Shown here piece after piece: positions 19,801-22,667 of a DNA stretch of 22,667 nt. The translations under genes were made by a program, and so were the position numbers. How positions within the stretch are numbered: position 1 is the stretch's first letter; every line of letters starts with the position of its first letter. A model generated the notes under the pieces. It saw only the letters and a program-made list of their open reading frames with translations. It searched no databases and had not been told where the DNA came from. The DNA is from Ectocarpus siliculosus (taxonomy: Eukaryota; Sar; Phaeophyceae; Ectocarpales; Ectocarpaceae): assembly GCA_000310025.1 (NCBI GenBank), contig FN648407.1, positions 107,495 through 130,161 of the forward strand. Reading direction: 5' to 3'.

Positions 19801-22302
19801 CCCTGAGGTCTCCATCACCACGCCGCTGTACCTTCCTCGCCATTTTATCGCAAGGGCCAGGAAAGGCCAAGCACATTAACGCCCATGGTACGAGATTCGA
19901 GCTCTCCCGCCCCGTCTGTCCGTAGAATAGGCTGTTGACACCTACTTGTCCATCCGCATGTACACCCGAAGCAGGCGGGGTGGGCTTCGACATCAACTGC
20001 GGTGTCCGTCTGGTGCGAACAAACCTGACGCTGGATGACGTCCTCCCCGTGAAGGAGGAGCTCACGCAGTCGCTGTTCGACCACATCCCGGTCGGCGTGG
20101 GTACCAAGGGCATGGTCCCCATAACGGCGGCGGACCTGAACGATGTTCTGGTGAGCATTGGGGTGGTTGTTGGTTGGTGGTTTTAGCGGCGATGTTCTGG
20201 TGAGGAAGTGTGACTGTTGCGGTTTTTTGGTGGTGGTTTGAAAGCAGACGTGAACGATGTTGTGGGGAGGAATGTGACTGTTGCGGTACTTGGTGTTGGT
20301 GATATTAGCAGACCTGAACGGTGTTCCAGTGAGGATGTGTGGCTGTCGTGGTGCTTGGTGGTGTTGGTGATAGCAGCGGACCTGAACAATGTTCTGGTGA
20401 ACAATGTGGTGGTGTTGTCGTCGTTTTTATTGTTGTTGTTGTTGGCGGTGGTGGGGGTGGAGATGGCGTCAGCTCTGGGGGTGATGGTGGTGAGAACAGC
20501 GACGGTACAAGATGAGGTAATTGATCGGTAAGTCATCTGTTGTTGAACGCTTACTAGTTTTAGTTTGCTTTTTTTGTCTTCATGCTGTGCCGAGACAGCA
20601 AAAAACTGGAACCCACAGTAGTACGATTTTCTTCGTGTGTTTTTACACGCGAACGCTCTTTGTGTGTCTGCCCCCGCCCCCGTCCCGAAAAAACGGTTTT
20701 GGACCGCACCGACGCAGGAGATGGGCATCGACTGGTCCATCAGAGAAGGCTACGCTTGGGTAGAGGACAAGGAGCACTGCGAGGAGTACGGGAGGATGCT
20801 GCAGGCGGATCCCACCAAGGCAAGGTTGGTTCGACTCCATTGCAAACCGCATGCTTGCAGTGTTAGCGGCGGTGGCGCACACGCCAGGAGGGCGCTCCCT
20901 CAGCAAGCACGTCAGTGCGCTGGGAACCTTAGTCTTGCTCGGAGATTAGGTACCGTGGGTGACATGACGTAAGATATCACACCCCCTGGGTCGATTAAAG
21001 CTCGAATACTTCACGAAAAAAGAGGATTCCAAACTCACAGGATACGTTTGAGGCAAGCTCTCGACGAGACCGTTCCAACGCCGCAATTTCGGTACCCGTA
21101 GCTGTTTTGGCTGTAAAGTAGAAGTAGTCAAGCTTTGAAAGTAGGCCCAGGGGGATGCAACCTCCGGTTATGTATCGGGTTTTGGCCACGTGTCGCACGC
21201 ACGCCGCTAACTGGCGTGCAGGATGGTATGTAGGTTCCCACGTGCAGGATGGACAGGTGCAATGCTTGTGACTGTTTTTTTTTTTTTGGTCGGGCAAGGC
21301 GTAGCCCGCGTCGGTGATGGCCACGGCAGCATGTTCACGATACTGTCATCTCTCTGCTTAGGACGGCCCGCGACATGTGCCTGGCTCGGCAACAGCTTCT
21401 GCGCGACGCACCAGACCGTCCTTGACCTTCGCGCACGACATTTCCTGCACAGTTAAGGATGACGTCACCCGCCTTCCTCTTCTACCCCTAAAATAGTACA
21501 CGAGCATGCCTACAACTGACTTCACCCACGTTCCTTTTCTACCTCTACTACGCAAACTTCCTGTACATTTTCGGTTAACCTCTCACCCAACGTTCCTTTT
21601 CCACCCCTAGGACACGACCATTCCCGCACATTCTAAGGTTGATTGACTCGACCCACATTCCTTTTTCCACCCCTAAGACGGAAACATGCCCGTACATTTT
21701 AAGGTTGACTTCACGCACATTCCTTTCTCCACCCCTGTTTCTTATCTCTATGCCGCGACGGCCGTGCGAACTTCCTTGCAGGTAAGCAGGCGTGCCAAGA
21801 TCCGTGGCCTGCCGCAACTGGGCACCTTGGGCGCGGGCAACCACTACGCCGAGATCCAGGTAGTGGAGGAGGTTTACGACGAGCAGGCCGCCAAGAAAAT
21901 GGGCATCGACAAGGTTAACCAGGTGCGCGACGGGTGTGATGTGTGGACTGACCGACTGCCTGGACTGCTGAGGGTCCACTGCTGCTACTACCCCGCAGCC
22001 CTGCTGTCTATCATGTGTCGGCGAGCGGTTGTTGTCGGACCATTGCTACTGCTGTGTCTCCTGTGGCACCGTTGTGTTTGCCGTAGAATTGAGATGCAAA
22101 CCGCGCGCGGTTGTGGTTTGTTAGTTGCTGTTGCCGGCTTGCGGAGAGGATAGCCTCCCCTGCTCTGTGCTATACCAGTAGAGTTTTCAAGCGTGACCCG
22201 CATTGCACCCCTTTTATTTTTCTCCGGCCATAGCTCGCTGGCGTCGTTATATTGTTCGGGGATTGTCGCTCGTGCCCTTATGTACTGCTGCTGCTGCTAC
22301 TG

Positions 22303-22338
<36 letters not shown>

Positions 22339-22505
22339 TCGATGCCTCGCGAGGCGTGCAGGTTTGCATCATGATCCACAGCGGAAGCCGCGGGCTGGGG
22401 CACCAGGTCGCCACCGACGCCCTCGTGCTGATGGAGGCGGCCATGGCAAGAGACAATATCGACATCAACGATCGCCAGCTCGCGTGCGCCAAGATCAACA
22501 GCCAG
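16740..22505 (+). CDS. RTCB: RTCB-type tRNA-splicing RNA ligase, 5' part (exons 1-7)
   Basis: Exons: 16740-16832, 18363-18509, 19545-19644, 19975-20150, 20718-20819, 21782-21922, 22362-22505, coding residues 1-301. RtcB joins RNA 2',3'-cyclic phosphate (3'-phosphate) and 5'-OH ends, using Mn and GTP through a His-GMP intermediate. In animals it is the catalytic subunit of the tRNA ligase complex and also acts in the unfolded-protein response. Seen here: [23 protein letters not shown] with Asp119 and Cys122, [16 protein letters not shown] with His227, and [11 protein letters not shown] with His259. These residue numbers equal those of human RTCB, so there are no net indels. The start aligns with the human start (M-x-RSY). 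His353, the guanylylated His428 and the C-terminus (about 200 residues) lie beyond the window. The conserved INSQ at the exon 7 donor shows that the gene continues. Confidence 0.96.
16833..18362 (+). other. RTCB intron 1, 1,530 bp
   Basis: Contains a minus-strand tRNA-like B-box segment followed by a TTG tail (about 17389-17470), two overlapping copies of TACTGCTGTA (17495-17512) and G9-10 runs. No open frame with recognisable motifs. Confidence 0.85.
17389..17470 (-). mobile_element. Possible tRNA-derived SINE-like remnant
   Basis: On the minus strand, AAGGTTGTGGGCTCGAGACC resembles a tRNA T-arm and the Pol III B box (GGTTCGANNCC, with C for the third-position T). It is followed closely by a (TTG)n tail, as in some plant SINE families. 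I cannot see a clear A box or target-site duplication, so this is tentative. Confidence 0.35.
18363..18509 (+). other. RTCB: RTCB exon 2
   Basis: Residues 32-80, [19 protein letters not shown] to [10 protein letters not shown]. The acceptor is GGCAG|GTG. The donor AAG|GTCGGG is off consensus at +3, but it is the only choice that joins in frame to GSIGLPD. Confidence 0.92.
18510..19544 (+). other. RTCB intron 2, 1,035 bp
   Basis: Carries three members of the TTCAAAGCTCGATT motif family: plus strand at 18602-18615, minus strand at about 18738-18752 and 18997-19010. The first and third are exact 14-bp inverted copies. No gene was recognised. Confidence 0.8.
19545..19644 (+). other. RTCB: RTCB exon 3
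   Basis: Residues 81-113 and one base of Gly114: [18 protein letters not shown], the RtcB signature, ending AVVSP. The acceptor is CACAG|GGA and the donor CCAG|GTGAAG (phase 1). Confidence 0.95.
19975..20150 (+). other. RTCB: RTCB exon 4: metal-binding Asp119/Cys122
   Basis: Residues 114-172: [13 protein letters not shown] with Asp119 and Cys122 (Mn ligands), then [12 protein letters not shown] and ADLNDVL. The acceptor is AGCAG|GC and the donor CTG|GTGAGC. The last 25 bases of this exon are repeated downstream in the intron. Confidence 0.95.
20126..20460 (+). repeat. Tandem repeat built from the exon 4 - intron 4 junction
   Basis: About five degenerate copies of a roughly 65-bp unit. Each contains a version of GCGGACCTGAACGATGTTCT followed by G and GTGAG. 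Junction-equivalent points are 20151 (real donor), 20200, 20265 (GT lost), 20329 and 20397. The 3' parts of the units are G/T-rich (GTGTGACTGTTGCGG, TTGGTGGTGTTGG). Copy 2 lacks seven bases of the exon-derived part. Confidence 0.85.
20718..20819 (+). other. RTCB: RTCB exon 5
   Basis: Residues 173-206: [14 protein letters not shown] to [10 protein letters not shown]. The acceptor is ACGCAG|GAG. The donor reads AAG|GCAAGG, a GC and not a GT donor; using the nearby GT instead would break frame. Confidence 0.94.
21444..21736 (+). repeat. Pyrimidine-rich tandem array in RTCB intron 5
   Basis: Five degenerate units start near 21444, 21509, 21560, 21623 and 21689 (spacing 51-66 bp). Each runs from a CCYGYACATTTTAAGG-like start to a pyrimidine tract near TTCCTTTTCCACCCCTA. 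The array ends about 45 nt before the exon 6 acceptor. Confidence 0.85.
21782..21922 (+). other. RTCB: RTCB exon 6: His227
   Basis: Residues 207-253: [23 protein letters not shown] with metal ligand His227, [10 protein letters not shown]. The acceptor is TTGCAG|GTAAGC, so the exon itself opens with donor-like GTAAGC. The donor is CAG|GTGCGC. Confidence 0.95.
22281..22336. repeat. CTG tract just upstream of RTCB exon 7
   Basis: A mixed CTG/CTA stretch, then pure CTG, ending about 26 nt before the exon 7 start. It occupies the place of the branch site and polypyrimidine tract of intron 6. Confidence 0.9.
22362..22505 (+). other. RTCB: RTCB exon 7: His259
   Basis: Residues 254-301: [20 protein letters not shown] with metal ligand His259, then [12 protein letters not shown]. 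The acceptor is GTGCAG|GTT and the donor CAG|GTGACG (phase 0). The following 162 bases to the window end look intronic; reading through the donor reaches a stop at 22548-22550. Confidence 0.94.
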
Positions 22506-22667
22506 GTGACGATTGCACATGAGAGGCCCCGACGGTACAAGACTCTGTAGACAGATTTGCCATTTAATATTTATTTTATTTTTTTCGTTGGGGTTCGCCG
22601 TGCTCTTCGAGTCAAAAACACGTCAGCTGTGTGAGCTGTTCGAGCTTGGGAAGCGTCACTGATGGCA

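Noticed and set aside
1-22667. CRISPR array, operon or bacterial defence system
   Set aside because: The tandem arrays have degenerate adjoining units without spacers, and the genes are spliced eukaryotic genes.

Overview
This is eukaryotic nuclear DNA. It has many GT-AG spliced introns of about 0.2 to 2.3 kb, GC-rich coding exons with long Ala, Gly, Ser and Pro runs, many CTG/CAG triplet tracts, and long homopolymeric G or C tracts. The intron density, triplet repeats and gene content fit a stramenopile, most likely a brown alga of the Ectocarpus kind. That placement is inferred from style and not proven. I saw no prokaryotic operon, CRISPR array, phage or defence system.

Three genes can be reconstructed by reading exons across splice sites. 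(1) 79-3634, minus strand: a complete two-exon mitotic-type (A/B) cyclin of 579 residues with an intact cyclin box and a long low-complexity N-terminus. (2) 6375-15577, minus strand: an eleven-exon gene for a 1,069-residue ubiquitin-like-domain PI3/4-kinase-family protein (plant PI4K-gamma-like). It has a Gly-rich insertion inside the kinase core and a C-terminal extension of about 590 residues. Every junction keeps frame, and the exons sum to exactly 1,070 codons including the stop. (3) 16740 to beyond the window end, plus strand: the first seven exons (301 residues, about 60%) of RTCB, the animal/archaeal-type tRNA-splicing RNA ligase. Its metal and guanylylation residues D119, C122, H227 and H259 fall at the same numbers as in human RTCB.

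Genes 2 and 3 are divergent and share a 1.16 kb intergenic region with two CTG-rich tracts. Genes 1 and 2 are tandem on the minus strand with 2.7 kb between them. They act in different processes: cell-cycle control, phosphoinositide-kinase-like or protein-kinase signalling, and RNA repair or tRNA splicing. Nothing suggests a shared pathway.

The most interesting structure is intronic. RTCB intron 4 is built from about five degenerate 65-bp tandem copies of its own exon-intron junction, so several decoy 5' splice sites follow the real one. RTCB intron 5 is a GC-AG intron whose 3' part is a pyrimidine-rich tandem array. An intron of the kinase gene carries about ten copies of a hairpin-forming unit. 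A dispersed TTCAAAGCTCGATT motif family, a tRNA-like head with a TTG tail, and a recurring TACTGCTGTA decamer are also present. All exon calls were made by eye from frame, splice consensus and family knowledge; no alignment or transcript data were available.
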